Positions 34,195 to 44,499 of a stretch of DNA of 64,000 bases are shown in pieces. The position numbers and the translations under genes were made by a program. This DNA comes from Chelatococcus sp. HY11 (lineage in GTDB: Bacteria > Pseudomonadota > Alphaproteobacteria > Rhizobiales > Beijerinckiaceae), in NCBI RefSeq assembly GCF_018398335.1, contig NZ_JAHBRX010000001.1, positions 620,001 to 684,000 on the forward strand, given 5' to 3'. Position 1 is the stretch's first letter. Each line of letters begins with the position of its first letter. A model generated the notes under the pieces. That model made no database searches and was not told the DNA's origin. It saw only the letters and a program-made list of their open reading frames with translations.

Positions 34195-36839
34195 TGCGAA
34201 AGTCTCCACCGCTTGGGAACCTGCCAGGCAATAAAAAGCGAAGGCGCGCACGGACAGTGCGTCCCGAAGCGGCGTCAGGGCAGACTGGGGCGAATGAGGC
34301 TTCCCGCCCCAAACCGCCGCCTCAGGGCGGAGAGGGGCGTCCACAAACCGAAAGGCCGGTCAAGGCGCGTTCGCGCAAAGGGGCGGCGCCCCTCAAGCCA
34401 GTCACGAGCCGTAAGTCCAGCGCGGCTCGCCCATCCGGTCGCCCGCAGCCAGACGTGTCGGATCCAGTTACCTTGGATTCAAATGTCTTGGAAACGTCGC
34501 GTAGTCTTGGGACAATCGCTTCCAAAATGCGCGTGGAGTCCGTGGAGGCGATGGTGAGCGTCGAGTCAGAATACAAGCCAGGTCAGGCCAACGCCGCTGG
34601 TGCCGGTGATACGGTCGACAAGTCGATCCTGGACAAGGCGATTCTGGAGACGCCAGCTGGCGAGGCTGTTGGCAGGAAAAGTGGAATGACGTCCGCAAGC
34701 GATCTCCGCTATTCGCCCGCCCGCTTCATCAATCGCGAACTGTCGTGGCTGCAGTTCAACCGCCGCGTGCTCGAAGAGGCCTCCAACCCCAGCCACCCGC
34801 TGCTCGAGCGGCTGCGCTTCCTGTCGATCTCGGCAAACAATCTCGACGAGTTTTTCATGGTTCGCGTGGCGGGCCTGCGCGGTCAGGTTCGCTCGGGCGT
34901 CCAGATGGCGTCGCAGGACGGCCTGACCCCGGCCGAGCAGCTCGCGCAGATCGGCAATGAGGTCTCGTCTCTCGCCAACGACCAGCAGCAGCGGTGGCGA
35001 GAGCTGCGTGACGATCTCCTGTTGAACGGGATTATCCTTGTCGACGGCGAGAACCTGACCAAGGCCGAGTGGGCCTGGCTCGGGGATTACTTCCTCGACC
35101 ACGTTTTTCCGATCCTGACGCCCCTTGCCGTCGATCCGGCTCATCCGTTCCCGTTCATTCCGAATCTCGGCTTCTCGATCGCCTTGTCCTTGTTCAGGCA
35201 GAGCGACAATCGGGCCCTCAACGCGTTGATCCGCGTGCCGAACAAGGTCGAGCGCTTCGTCCGGCTGCCGGATTTCGCGGAGACGGGCGCCGCGCGCTTC
35301 GTCACGCTCGAGCAATTGATCGTCATGTTCACGTCGCGGCTTTTCCCGGGTTACACGGTGACGGGCGGTGGCGGCTTCCGGGTCATCCGCGACAGTGACA
35401 TCGAGGTCGAGGAGGAGGCGGAAGATCTTGTCCGCCTGTTCGAGACGGCGCTGAAGCAGCGTCGGCGCGGCAGCGTCATCCGTCTGGAGATCGATTCGAC
35501 GATGCCCGATTCGTTGCGGGCCTTCGTCGTGAAGGAGCTTAAGCTAGAACAGGACGCCGTCTTCTTGGTGGAGGGCATGCCGGCGCTGAACGAGTTGAGC
35601 CAGCTCGTCTCGCTCGATCGGCCCGATCTGAAGTTCAAGCCCTACAATCCGCGCTTTCCAGAGCGTATCCGCGAGCACGGCGGTGATTGCTTCGCGGCGA
35701 TCCGCGAGAAGGACATCGTCGTCCATCACCCCTACGAGTCCTTCGACGTTGTGGTGCAGTTCCTGCATCAGGCCGCGCGTGATCCCGACGTCGTCGCCAT
35801 CAAGCAGACGCTTTATCGGACGTCCTCCAACTCGCCGATCGTCAAGGCGCTCGCCGAGGCGGCCGAGGCGGGCAAGTCGGTGACGGCGCTCGTCGAACTC
35901 AAGGCGCGCTTCGATGAAGAGGCCAACATCCGCTGGGCGCGTGATCTCGAGCGGGCCGGCGTGCAGGTCGTGTTCGGCTTCATCGAGCTGAAGACCCACG
36001 CCAAGCTTTCTTCCGTGGTCCGGCGCGAGGGCAACCAGCTTGTGACCTACTGCCATGTCGGCACGGGCAACTATCACCCCGTGACGGCCCGCATCTACAC
36101 GGACCTGTCGTTCTTCACCGCCGATCCCGTCATCGCGCGTGATGTGGGGCGCATCTTCAACTACATCACCGGCTATGCGGAGCCGGCCGGCCTTGAGCGC
36201 ATGGCCGTGTCCCCGGTGACGCTGAAGCCACGCATCCTGCAGCACATCGCCGAGGAGATCGAGCACGCCAAAGCCGGGCGTCCGGCCGCGATATGGTGCA
36301 AGTGCAATTCGCTGGTCGACCCGGTGATCATCGATGCCCTCTACGAGGCGAGTTCCGCCGGCGTGCAGATCGATCTCGTGGTGCGCGGCATCTGCTGCCT
36401 GCGGCCGGGATTGAAGGGCCTGTCTGAGAACATCCGGGTGAAATCGATTGTGGGCCGCTTCCTCGAGCACAGCCGAATCTACGCTTTTGGCAACGGCCAT
36501 GGGTTGCCGCATCCGCAGGCGCACTTGTATGTATCGTCTGCGGACCTGATGCCGCGCAACCTCGATCGGCGAGTCGAATGCCTATGCCCGATAACGAACG
36601 AGACGGTGCATCAACAGATTCTCGACCAGATCCTCTTGGCCAATCTGCTCGATAACGAGCAGAGCTGGACCATTCTGCCGGATGGGACCAGTCAGCGCGT
36701 GAAGCCAGCGGCGAATGAGCTGCAGTTCAACGCCCACCAGTATTTCATGACGAACCCGAGCTTATCCGGACGTGGAAAATCCCTCAAAGACTCCCGCCCA
36801 CGGACTCTCGCCAAGAAATCCGGCCGAGGTGACCGCTGA
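34194..36839 (+). CDS. ppk: Polyphosphate kinase 1 with long disordered N-terminal extension
   Basis: 881 residues from ATG 34194, whose A is the last base of the hdaA stop. Residues 1-164 are Arg/Lys/Pro/Ser-rich then acidic, with no known domain. From '[24 protein letters not shown]' (about 173) it is a standard PPK1, with '[39 protein letters not shown]', the phospho-His region '[20 protein letters not shown]' and '[24 protein letters not shown]'. ATG 34686, with AGGAAAAG upstream, would give a family-typical 717-residue form, so internal initiation is possible. PPK1 makes polyphosphate from ATP and is paired with ppx. Confidence 0.95.
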   Translation: MRKSPPLGNLPGNKKRRRARTVRPEAASGQTGANEASRPKPPPQGGEGRPQTERPVKARSRKGAAPLKPVTSRKSSAARPSGRPQPDVSDPVTLDSNVLETSRSLGTIASKMRVESVEAMVSVESEYKPGQANAAGAGDTVDKSILDKAILETPAGEAVGRKSGMTSASDLRYSPARFINRELSWLQFNRRVLEEASNPSHPLLERLRFLSISANNLDEFFMVRVAGLRGQVRSGVQMASQDGLTPAEQLAQIGNEVSSLANDQQQRWRELRDDLLLNGIILVDGENLTKAEWAWLGDYFLDHVFPILTPLAVDPAHPFPFIPNLGFSIALSLFRQSDNRALNALIRVPNKVERFVRLPDFAETGAARFVTLEQLIVMFTSRLFPGYTVTGGGGFRVIRDSDIEVEEEAEDLVRLFETALKQRRRGSVIRLEIDSTMPDSLRAFVVKELKLEQDAVFLVEGMPALNELSQLVSLDRPDLKFKPYNPRFPERIREHGGDCFAAIREKDIVVHHPYESFDVVVQFLHQAARDPDVVAIKQTLYRTSSNSPIVKALAEAAEAGKSVTALVELKARFDEEANIRWARDLERAGVQVVFGFIELKTHAKLSSVVRREGNQLVTYCHVGTGNYHPVTARIYTDLSFFTADPVIARDVGRIFNYITGYAEPAGLERMAVSPVTLKPRILQHIAEEIEHAKAGRPAAIWCKCNSLVDPVIIDALYEASSAGVQIDLVVRGICCLRPGLKGLSENIRVKSIVGRFLEHSRIYAFGNGHGLPHPQAHLYVSSADLMPRNLDRRVECLCPITNETVHQQILDQILLANLLDNEQSWTILPDGTSQRVKPAANELQFNAHQYFMTNPSLSGRGKSLKDSRPRTLAKKSGRGDR

Positions 36840-38346
36840 CCGAGCGATCGCGACCGGCTTGCGCAAGGCACTGCAGCCGGTCGCCATCGTCGACATCGGC
36901 TCCAACTCAGTCCGTCTCGTTGCCTATGACGGTCTGACCCCGGCGCCAACGCCCCTCTTCAACGAGAAGGTGCTGTGTGGCCTTGGTTACAATGTCGCGC
37001 TGACCGGCAAGCTCGATGAAAGCGCCATGACCAAGGCGCTGAGATCGCTCCGCCGCTTCCGGGTGATCTGCGAGCACATGCAGATTTCATCTGTCCACGT
37101 GCTGGCCACGGCGGCGGCGCGCGATGCGACCAACGGTCCCGCCTTTCTCGCGGCGGCCGAGGAAGCCATCGGGCGTTCGGTCGAGCTCCTGTCGGGGCGC
37201 GAGGAAGCGGAGCTCTCCGCCTATGGCGTCATCTCCAGTTTTCACAGGCCGGATGGTGTCGTCGGCGACCTTGGCGGCGGCAGCCTTGAGCTCATCAACG
37301 TCAAGGGCAGGGCACTGGCGGATGGCATGACCCTGCCGATCGGCGGCCTTAACCTGCGCGACGTGTCCGGCGGCTCCGTCCGCAAGGCCAAGAAAGTCGT
37401 GCGACAGGCGCTGCAGACCGCCGGGCCGCTGGATGGGCTGCGCGGCCGCTCCTTTTACGCCGTCGGCGGGACGTGGCGGGCGCTGGCGCGCCTCCACATG
37501 GGGCAGAAGGGCTATCCCCTGCATGTGCTGCACGGCTATACGCTGACAGCTGGCGAGGCGATCGAATTCGCCAAGATCATCGAGCGCACGGGCGTCGAGG
37601 CCCTGAGCGATATCGACGCGGTCTCCGATGCCCGCCAGCCGCTCCTTGCCTATGGCGCGCTTGTGCTTGAGGAAATCGTGCGGCGAGGCAAGCCGAAGGA
37701 GATCGTGATTTCGGCGGCCGGGGTGCGCGAGGGGGTGCTCCACACCCGCCTCGACGCCGATAGCCGCGTTGTCGATCCCCTCCTTTATGCCGCCCGTGAG
37801 ATCAACTGCCTGCGTTCGCGGTCCCCGGCCCATGCGGAAGAGCTGATCATCTGGACCGACCGATTGATGAAGTCGCTCCACATCGACGAAACGCCGGACG
37901 AAAAGCGTCTGCGGCATGCGGCGTGCCTTCTGTCTGATATCAGCTGGCGCTCTCACCCGGACTATCGCGGGGACCAGAGCATGGATGCCATATCCCAGGC
38001 TGCTTTCGTCGGCATCGATCATCCCGGCCGCGCCTATATCGCGCTCGCCGTCGCGCTGCGCCATATCGGTCTGTCCGTCGATTTCGGTTTTCGTCTGCGC
38101 GAACTGATGACCGCGCGGCTCATGGACCGCGCCCGTATCCTGGCCGGCGCCATGCGGATCGCCTACATAGCCTCGGCCGCCATGCCGGGCACATTGCCGC
38201 GGATGCCGCTCACCTTCAGCCACCAGAAGCTGCAGTTGCATGTCCCGGCGGATCTGATGGATCTCGCCAATGAAAAGCTGCAAGGCCGCGTCAAGCAGCT
38301 CGCACGGCTGATCGGCTGCCAGCCCACGGTGGTGATCGGGAAATAG
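36772..38346 (+). CDS. ppx: Exopolyphosphatase (Ppx/GppA family)
   Basis: 524 residues from GTG 36772, overlapping ppk by 68 bp; GTG 36829 would reduce the overlap to 11 bp without touching the domain. Degrades polyphosphate chains from the end (some members use pppGpp). Actin-like ATPase motifs: '[19 protein letters not shown]', '[13 protein letters not shown]', '[14 protein letters not shown]' and '[16 protein letters not shown]'. The C-terminal HD-type helical domain ('[28 protein letters not shown]') is complete. Co-expression with ppk gives synthesis and breakdown in one transcript. A 9-bp hairpin follows before the convergent rnd gene. Confidence 0.95.
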   Translation: MENPSKTPAHGLSPRNPAEVTADRAIATGLRKALQPVAIVDIGSNSVRLVAYDGLTPAPTPLFNEKVLCGLGYNVALTGKLDESAMTKALRSLRRFRVICEHMQISSVHVLATAAARDATNGPAFLAAAEEAIGRSVELLSGREEAELSAYGVISSFHRPDGVVGDLGGGSLELINVKGRALADGMTLPIGGLNLRDVSGGSVRKAKKVVRQALQTAGPLDGLRGRSFYAVGGTWRALARLHMGQKGYPLHVLHGYTLTAGEAIEFAKIIERTGVEALSDIDAVSDARQPLLAYGALVLEEIVRRGKPKEIVISAAGVREGVLHTRLDADSRVVDPLLYAAREINCLRSRSPAHAEELIIWTDRLMKSLHIDETPDEKRLRHAACLLSDISWRSHPDYRGDQSMDAISQAAFVGIDHPGRAYIALAVALRHIGLSVDFGFRLRELMTARLMDRARILAGAMRIAYIASAAMPGTLPRMPLTFSHQKLQLHVPADLMDLANEKLQGRVKQLARLIGCQPTVVIGK

Positions 38347-38383
38347 GAGAAGGGACCGCAACAGTCCGCCAGCCCGCGTCGAC

Positions 38384-38403
38384 CCCTTCCCCGAGGGGAA
38401 GGG
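38384..38403. terminator. Hairpin between convergent ppx and rnd
   Basis: CCCTTCCCC (38384-38392), GA, GGGGAAGGG (38395-38403). It lies 37 bp after the ppx stop and 13 bp before the rnd stop, so it could serve both transcripts. No T tract is visible; the sequence also fits the CCCTCCCC-type repeat seen at 41476. Confidence 0.5.
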
Positions 38404-38416
38404 ATCCTGACCGGCG

Positions 38417-39562
38417 TCAGCGCTCGAAGGTGACCACGCGGCCACGCTCGATGGAGAGCGCCAGCCGACCGTGTTTCAGAGCGATGGCCCGCTCGCCGAA
38501 CAGTTCGTAGCGCCAGCCGCGCAGGCTGGGGACGTCGGCATGATCGTTGCTGGCGATCGCCTCCAGATCATCGACCGTGGCCAGGATCTTCGGCGCGACG
38601 CGCTCGTTCTCCGCCACGGCCTTCAGAAGCACCTTCAGCATTTCGAGCACGGCGCCATTGGTGGCCTTGCCGCGCGGCTTCTCCAGCGACGGTATCGTCT
38701 TGGGATCGCGCGCCAGACCACGCTCAATGGCGGCGAGAACATCCGTGCCGCCGCGCGAACGCTCGAAGCCGTTGGGGACGGAGCGCAGGTGGCCCAGCGC
38801 CTCCGCCGAGCGTGGCGCATGGGTCGCGATGTCGATCAGACTGTCGTCCTTCATGACACGCGAGCGCGGCACGTCCCGGGTCTGGGCTTCCTGCTCGCGC
38901 CAGGCCGCCACCTCCATCAGGACGGCGAGGTCCCGCGCCTTCTTCACCCGGCCGCGCAGCCGCATCCAGGCATTCTCCGGCTTCATTTCGTAGGTTGCCG
39001 GCGAGGTCAGCACCGCCATTTCCTCCTCGACCCAGCTTTCGCGGCCGGTCTTCGCCAGTTCGTCGGCGAGGGAGAGATAGAGCGTGCGCAGATGGGTGAC
39101 GTCGGACAGGGCATAGGCGAGCTGTTGCTCGCTGAGCGGCCTGTGCGACCAGTCGGTGAAGCGCGAGGTCTTGTCGATGCGCGCCTTGGCGATGTCGTTG
39201 GCGAGCTGCTCGTAGGAGACCGAATCGCCATAGCCGCAGACCATGGCCGCGACCTGGGTGTCGAACAGAGGGCAGGGAATGACGCCGCCCTTCTGCCAGA
39301 TGATTTCCACATCCTGGCGCGCGGAATGGAAGACCTTCACGGTCGTCTGATCCGCCATCAGCGCGAAGAAGGGGGAGAGGTCGAGCTCCGGCGCCAGAGG
39401 GTCGACCAGGATGGCTTCCTCGGGGCTCGCCAGCTGGATCAGGCATAGCTTCGAGTAAAAGGTCGTCTCCCGCAGGAACTCGGTGTCCACGGTGACGAAG
39501 GGGTGCTGGCGGAGCCTGTCGCAGGCGGCCTGCAGCTTTTCTGTTGAGTCGATCAGATCCAT
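38417..39562 (-). CDS. rnd: Ribonuclease D
   Basis: 381 residues. 3'-5' exonuclease trimming tRNA precursors. DEDDy motifs: '[26 protein letters not shown]' (Asp, Glu), '[12 protein letters not shown]' (Asp) and '[23 protein letters not shown]' (Tyr, Asp). Two C-terminal HRDC-type helical regions follow ('[28 protein letters not shown]'). Length is normal. It is divergent from aspS with 131 bp between starts, a pairing conserved in Alphaproteobacteria. Confidence 0.97.
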   Translation of the reverse strand: MDLIDSTEKLQAACDRLRQHPFVTVDTEFLRETTFYSKLCLIQLASPEEAILVDPLAPELDLSPFFALMADQTTVKVFHSARQDVEIIWQKGGVIPCPLFDTQVAAMVCGYGDSVSYEQLANDIAKARIDKTSRFTDWSHRPLSEQQLAYALSDVTHLRTLYLSLADELAKTGRESWVEEEMAVLTSPATYEMKPENAWMRLRGRVKKARDLAVLMEVAAWREQEAQTRDVPRSRVMKDDSLIDIATHAPRSAEALGHLRSVPNGFERSRGGTDVLAAIERGLARDPKTIPSLEKPRGKATNGAVLEMLKVLLKAVAENERVAPKILATVDDLEAIASNDHADVPSLRGWRYELFGERAIALKHGRLALSIERGRVVTFER

Positions 39563-39693
39563 GAAACCGCGCTATAACCGAGACCGGCGCATTTGTCGCG
39601 CTCATCCTTGACAAGAAGCGCATCTCATGGGTTTTTCCGGCCTTTGAAATCGCGGGGCCGCAGGAGCCCCGCTCATCCCTGGGCGGTCTCGCT

Positions 39694-41469
39694 ATGCATC
39701 GCTATCGTTCTCATACCTGCGGCGCGCTCCGCGGGGCCGACATTGGTGAAAAGGTCCGTTTGTCGGGCTGGTGCCACCGCATCCGCGACCACGGCGGCGT
39801 GCTCTTCATCGATCTGCGTGACCATTATGGGCTGACGCAGGCCGTCATCGATCCGGATTCGCCGGCCTTCAAGGCGGCGGAAGCCCTGCGCGCCGAATGG
39901 GTGGTGCGGATCGACGGCCTCGTCCGCGCCCGTCCCGCCGGGACCGAGAATGCCGAGCTGCCGACTGGCGAGGTCGAGGTCTATGTCAGCGAGATCGAGG
40001 TTCTCGGCCCGGCCGCCGAACTGCCGCTGCAGGTCTTCGGCGACCAGGTGTTCCCCGAGGAGACGCGTCTCAAGTATCGCTTCCTCGACCTGCGCCGCGA
40101 GAAGCTGCACAAGAACATCATGACGCGCGGCGCCATCATCGACTCGATGCGTCGTCGCATGAAGGACCAGGGCTTCTTCGAGTTCCAGACGCCCATCCTG
40201 ACGGCCTCCTCGCCGGAGGGCGCGCGTGACTTCCTGGTGCCCTCGCGGCTTCATCCCGGCAAGTTCTACGCCCTGCCGCAGGCGCCGCAGCAGTACAAGC
40301 AGCTCATCATGATGTCGGGCTTCGATCGCTACTTCCAGATCGCGCCCTGCTTCCGCGACGAGGACCCGCGCGCCGATCGCCTGCCGGGCGAGTTCTACCA
40401 GCTCGACCTTGAGATGAGCTTCGTCACGCAGGACGACGTGTTCGCGGCGATGGAGCCGGTGATCCGTGGCGTCTTCGAGGACTTCGCCGAAGGCAAGCCG
40501 GTGACCCAGAACTGGCCGCGCATTCCTTATGCCGACGCGATGCGCAAGTATGGCTCGGACAAGCCGGACCTGCGCAACCCGCTCGTCATGCAGGGCGTGT
40601 CCGAGCACTTCCGCGGCTCGGGCTTCAAGGTCTTCGCGCGCATGCTCGAGGACGAGAAGAACCAAGTCTGGGCTATCCCCGGTCCCGGCGGCGGCAGCCG
40701 CGCGTTCTGTGACCGCATGAACGCCTGGGCGCAGGGCGAGGGCCAGCCCGGCCTCGGCTATATCATGTGGCGCGAAGGCGGGGAGGGCGCGGGCCCCATC
40801 GCCAACAACATCGGCCCGGAGCGCACGGCTGCCATCAAGGCCCAACTCGGCCTGAAGGATGGCGATGCAGCCTTCTTCGTGGCCGGCGACCCGGCGAAGT
40901 TCGTCAAGTTCGCCGGAGCCGCGCGTACGAAGGTGGGCGAGGACCTCAACCTCGTGGACCACGATCGCTTCGAGCTCGCCTGGATCGTCGACTTCCCGAT
41001 GTATGAGTGGAACGAGGACGAGAAGAAGGTCGACTTCTCGCACAACCCGTTCTCCATGCCTCAGGGCGGCCTGGAGGCCCTTCAGGGGCAGGATCCCCTG
41101 ACCATCAAGGCATTCCAGTACGACATCGCCTGCAATGGCTATGAGATCGCCTCGGGCGGCATCCGCAACCATCGCCCCGACGCGATGGTCAAGGCCTTCG
41201 AGATCGCCGGCTATGGCGAGGAGACCGTGGTCGAGCGTTTCGGCGGCATGTACCGTGCCTTCCAGTACGGCGCGCCGCCCCATGGCGGCATGGCGGCGGG
41301 CGTCGACCGCATCGTCATGCTGTTGTGCGGCGTCACCAACCTGCGCGAGATCTCGCTGTTCCCGATGAACCAGCAGGCGCTGGATCTCACCATGGGCGCG
41401 CCGTCCGACGTGATGGCGAAGCAACTGCGGGAGCTCCATATCCGGCTCAATCTGCCGGACCAGAAGTGA
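39694..41469 (+). CDS. aspS: Aspartate-tRNA ligase
   Basis: 591 residues, bacterial-type class II synthetase with an insertion (GAD) domain. '[45 protein letters not shown]' is the OB-fold anticodon domain; motif 2 is '[31 protein letters not shown]'; motif 3 is '[20 protein letters not shown]'. Because the window also encodes GatCAB, this AspRS may be non-discriminating and charge tRNA(Asn) with Asp; that depends on whether the genome lacks asnS, which cannot be seen here. It is monocistronic and followed by a palindromic element. Confidence 0.98.
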   Translation: MHRYRSHTCGALRGADIGEKVRLSGWCHRIRDHGGVLFIDLRDHYGLTQAVIDPDSPAFKAAEALRAEWVVRIDGLVRARPAGTENAELPTGEVEVYVSEIEVLGPAAELPLQVFGDQVFPEETRLKYRFLDLRREKLHKNIMTRGAIIDSMRRRMKDQGFFEFQTPILTASSPEGARDFLVPSRLHPGKFYALPQAPQQYKQLIMMSGFDRYFQIAPCFRDEDPRADRLPGEFYQLDLEMSFVTQDDVFAAMEPVIRGVFEDFAEGKPVTQNWPRIPYADAMRKYGSDKPDLRNPLVMQGVSEHFRGSGFKVFARMLEDEKNQVWAIPGPGGGSRAFCDRMNAWAQGEGQPGLGYIMWREGGEGAGPIANNIGPERTAAIKAQLGLKDGDAAFFVAGDPAKFVKFAGAARTKVGEDLNLVDHDRFELAWIVDFPMYEWNEDEKKVDFSHNPFSMPQGGLEALQGQDPLTIKAFQYDIACNGYEIASGGIRNHRPDAMVKAFEIAGYGEETVVERFGGMYRAFQYGAPPHGGMAAGVDRIVMLLCGVTNLREISLFPMNQQALDLTMGAPSDVMAKQLRELHIRLNLPDQK

Positions 41470-41475
41470 GGGATC

Positions 41476-41592
41476 GATCCCTCCCTGTCCGGGGAGGGTG
41501 GACCCGCGCCGCGCTTGGGGACGGGTGGGAGAGCGAGACGGCTCCCCATCCCCTCCGCTTGGTGGAGTTCACTCCCCCGAGGGGGAGGGATC
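41476..41592. repeat. 117-bp REP-like element with inverted ends after aspS
   Basis: Ends GATCCCTCCC (41476-41485) and GGGAGGGATC (41583-41592). Inside, GGGTGGGAGAGC is nearly complementary to GCTCCCCATCCC, giving a nested hairpin. The GGGAGGG/CCCTCCC-rich composition is typical of dispersed intergenic elements in this order. It fills most of the 197 bp between aspS and the glycosyltransferase gene. Confidence 0.75.
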
Positions 41593-41666
41593 GGCGGCGT
41601 TTGCGCGCAGCGGCCACGGGGACATCGCTGGCCCCTGTGTCGATGCCGGCCTGCCGGGACCGATAG

Positions 41667-42551
41667 ATGCCAGCCGCCTCCGTCACCGCCGTCGTCGTCG
41701 CCTATGACAGCGCCCATGCTTTGCCGGATTGTCTCGGCGCCTTGGCGCGGGAGGGGGTGCCGGCAATCGTGATCGACAATGCGAGCACCGACGGCTCGGC
41801 TGAGGTGGCGGCGCGCCTTTGCGCTGAGGTCATCCGCAATCCCGTCAATGAAGGCTATGGCCGGGCGAACAATCGCGGCGTCGCCGCGGCGAAGATGCCC
41901 TTCGTGCTGATCATCAACCCGGACGTGATTCTCGACGAGGGAGCCGTCGCGGCGCTTCTCGACGCTGCGGAGCGCTATCCCGACGCCGGTCTTCTCGCGC
42001 CTGTCCTGGTCGAGCCGGACGGGCGTCATTTCTTCCAGCCGCGTTCGCTGCTGGCGCCTTATCTTCACAATCCCGCGGGAACGGAGCGGCTGCCCGAGGG
42101 CGATTGTTGCGCGCCCTTTCTCTCCGGGGCGATCTTTCTCATGCGACGCGACCTGTTCCTCGGGCTTGGCGGCTTCGATCCGCGCATCTTCCTGTTCTAC
42201 GAAGATGACGACCTCTGCCGCCGGGTCGCGGACGCTGGCCATTCGCTCATCCATGTGGCGGGTGCGACGGCCCGCCACGGGCGTGGGCGTTCCAGCGCGC
42301 CGGCGCCGGGACGGATCTTTCGCGGCCGCTGGCATCAGGCATGGTCGCGCGCCTATGTCAGCCGTAAGTACGGCCTGCCGAACCCCGCTCCGGCGATGGC
42401 CTTCAGGAACGCGCTGAAATGGCTGGGAGCCGCGTTGATCTTCAATCGTGGCCGGATGGCGCGCTACGGCGGGTCGGCGGCTGGCGCCATCGCCGCCTTG
42501 CGCGGAATGGACGCGCTGGCTTATCAAGGAATTCCGAGCAAGGAGGAGTAG
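41667..42551 (+). CDS. Family 2 glycosyltransferase (rhamnosyltransferase-like)
   Basis: 294 residues, GT-A fold. 'VTAVVVAYDSAHALPDCLGAL', 'AIVIDNASTDGSAEVA', 'NEGYGRANNRGVAAAKMPFVLIINPDVILDEGAV' (DXD-like Asn-Pro-Asp-Val) and 'FLSGAIFLMRRDLFLGLGGFDPRIFLFYEDDDLCRRVADAG' (catalytic E-D-x-D) match rhamnosyl/galactosyl transferases that build surface polysaccharides. There is no membrane segment; it should act at the cytoplasmic face. The neighbouring acyltransferase genes suggest a small envelope-glycan modification set. Confidence 0.92.
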   Translation: MPAASVTAVVVAYDSAHALPDCLGALAREGVPAIVIDNASTDGSAEVAARLCAEVIRNPVNEGYGRANNRGVAAAKMPFVLIINPDVILDEGAVAALLDAAERYPDAGLLAPVLVEPDGRHFFQPRSLLAPYLHNPAGTERLPEGDCCAPFLSGAIFLMRRDLFLGLGGFDPRIFLFYEDDDLCRRVADAGHSLIHVAGATARHGRGRSSAPAPGRIFRGRWHQAWSRAYVSRKYGLPNPAPAMAFRNALKWLGAALIFNRGRMARYGGSAAGAIAALRGMDALAYQGIPSKEE

Positions 42552-42668
42552 GCACGTCCTTGAGCTGACTTGGCGCGCATTCCCGGACGATCCGGTGAGC
42601 AGCCAGGGTGAGAGGGCGACCGATGATCCTTCGGGCGATACCAGCATCACCAGGTGATAGCAGCCGCA

Positions 42669-43781
42669 ATGACCTCGACAACCGCAACGTCCTCCGCCCG
42701 GCCCGGGCTTCTGGCCGAGCTGCCGACCCTGGCGGACTGCATTGCGCGCCCTTACGACAATTTCTCCGTGCTGCGGCTCATCCTGGCGCTCGCCGTGGTG
42801 GTGTCCCATGCCTTCAGCGTCTCGACCGGCGGCCATGAGCCTTTTCACCTCTCCACGGGTTTCAGCCTGGGCGAATACGCGGTCAACGGCTTTTTCACGA
42901 TCTCCGGCTTCCTCGTGACCATGAGCTTCGCGCGGCGCGGCTGGCGCGACTACATCGTCGCGCGCATGCTGAGGATCGCGCCGGCCTTCATCGTCGCGAC
43001 GCTGGCCATGGCGGCCTTCGGCTCGCTCATCACCACCCTGAGCTTCGCCGATTATTGGCGGGATCCGCAGGTCAGCCGCTTCATCGTCGCGACGCTCACC
43101 ACTTTCAAGAGCGCCGGAATTCTTCCGGGCGTCTTCGCGGACAATCCCCTGCGTTATCCGCTCGGAACGGTCTGGACGCTGAAATACGAGGTGCTGTGCT
43201 ATCTCGGCGTGCTCGTCTTCGGCGTAACCGTCGGCCTGAGCCGCCGGGGCTTCGCGCTCGCTATCGTCGCCGGCCTCGGTGTCGCGATCGTTGTTCTGGA
43301 CGCCCTCCATCCGGAAGCGGGGAAGGCTGTGCAGACATCCCTCAGGCTGCCGTTCCTGTTCGGCCTGGGCGCGGTATTCTATCTCTATCGGGACGAAATA
43401 CGGATTACGTCATGGCTCGTCGTCCTGCTCGTGGGCGCGACGTGGCTCGCGCAGGACACGGCCTTCTACAAGGCGTTGAATTTCACGACGGGCGCCTACG
43501 GCATCATCTGGCTGGCGGTCGCGCCCGGCCTGTCATCGCGGGCGTTCGACCTGAAGACCGACCTGTCCTACGGCGTCTATCTGCTCGGCTGGCCGGTGCA
43601 GCAGACCCTGCAGGCCTTCTCGCCGCAGATGCCGATCGAGGCGATGCTGCCCATCGCGATGGGCCTGTCGCTCCTTGTCGCGCTGGTCTCCTGGCATCTC
43701 GTGGAAAAGCCGGCGCTTGGGCTGAAGGCCCGCATCCTCAACCACGCGCGACGACGGGACGCTCTCTCCGCCGCGCCGTGA
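42669..43781 (+). CDS. Acyltransferase family 3 membrane protein
   Basis: 370 residues from ATG 42669 (GTG 42654 adds five residues). Ten or so transmembrane helices. '[24 protein letters not shown]' carries the R-x10-H signature of acyltransferase 3 (OafA/NodX/WecH-like), and '[33 protein letters not shown]' is the conserved first loop. These proteins O-acylate cell-surface sugars using cytosolic acyl-CoA. It lies 117 bp after the glycosyltransferase gene. Its 3' end overlaps the convergent CatB-like gene by 44 bp. Confidence 0.92.
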   Translation: MTSTTATSSARPGLLAELPTLADCIARPYDNFSVLRLILALAVVVSHAFSVSTGGHEPFHLSTGFSLGEYAVNGFFTISGFLVTMSFARRGWRDYIVARMLRIAPAFIVATLAMAAFGSLITTLSFADYWRDPQVSRFIVATLTTFKSAGILPGVFADNPLRYPLGTVWTLKYEVLCYLGVLVFGVTVGLSRRGFALAIVAGLGVAIVVLDALHPEAGKAVQTSLRLPFLFGLGAVFYLYRDEIRITSWLVVLLVGATWLAQDTAFYKALNFTTGAYGIIWLAVAPGLSSRAFDLKTDLSYGVYLLGWPVQQTLQAFSPQMPIEAMLPIAMGLSLLVALVSWHLVEKPALGLKARILNHARRRDALSAAP

Positions 43782-44373
43782 CGGCCGCGATGAGGGCGGC
43801 GATGTCGCCGCTCTGGAGAAGCGGAATGAGGGCCGCGACGTCGTCGCGTGGCAGTTCCCACCAGGCGCAAGCGACGAGCGCGGCGATCGTGGCGTCGTCG
43901 AACCGTTTGCGCATGACGCGTGCCGGCACGCCCGCGACCACGGCATAGGGCGGAACGTCGCGGCTGACGACGGCGCGGGCGGCGATGATGGCCCCCGGCC
44001 CGATCGCCACGCCGGGCAGGATGAGAGCGCCTGAGCCGATCCACACATCATGGCCGATCACCACGTCTCCCGTGGGGCCTTGATGATCGAGCCCGCCGGG
44101 GGCTTCCGGCCATTGCCCGGGAAAGGCGGAAAAGGGGTAGGTGCTCACGAAATCGGCGCGGTGATTGCCGCCGAGCATGATCTCCACCTGGTCGGCGATG
44201 GAGCAATAGGAGCCGATCGTCAGCCTGGCGCCCCAGTCGGCGAAGCGCACTTTCGGCCGGCCATAGGAATAAGGCCCGATGGACGCACCATGTTTGCGGA
44301 CAAGCTTTTCAAGGTGAAGGCGGGTCTCGTTATGCGGATTTCGTTTCATCCCCAGACGCTGAAAAAGCCGCAT
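43738..44373 (-). CDS. CatB-related hexapeptide O-acetyltransferase
   Basis: 211 residues from ATG 44373, chosen because GAGAGGGG lies 3-10 bases upstream and the length fits; the open frame extends to 44622 without family similarity. Left-handed beta-helix acetyltransferase of the xenobiotic acyltransferase/Vat group: '[44 protein letters not shown]' contains the catalytic His (GGNHR), then '[55 protein letters not shown]'. In this setting a sugar is a likelier acceptor than chloramphenicol. It is divergent from maeB and convergent with the acyltransferase 3 gene. Confidence 0.92.
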   Translation of the reverse strand: MRLFQRLGMKRNPHNETRLHLEKLVRKHGASIGPYSYGRPKVRFADWGARLTIGSYCSIADQVEIMLGGNHRADFVSTYPFSAFPGQWPEAPGGLDHQGPTGDVVIGHDVWIGSGALILPGVAIGPGAIIAARAVVSRDVPPYAVVAGVPARVMRKRFDDATIAALVACAWWELPRDDVAALIPLLQSGDIAALIAAVTARRRERPVVARG

Positions 44374-44499
44374 CGCCCCTCTCATCCCGTTGCTTTGCTC
44401 CCAGCGCATTCCTGCGACGCCAAATCGACATTGACGCCATCGTACCTTAGCGCGCACAAGGCTTGTCGAACTGAAGCGGAAGGACGGGAGCGCGCGGCG

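Noticed and set aside
39673-41439. 588-codon minus-strand open frame opposite aspS
   Set aside because: Fully antisense to an unambiguous aspartyl-tRNA synthetase gene; no motif.
41211-43310. 699-codon minus-strand open frame opposite aspS 3' end, the glycosyltransferase and acyltransferase genes
   Set aside because: Crosses three genes and a repeat; no recognisable domain, biased to Arg/Glu/Asp as expected for shadow frames.
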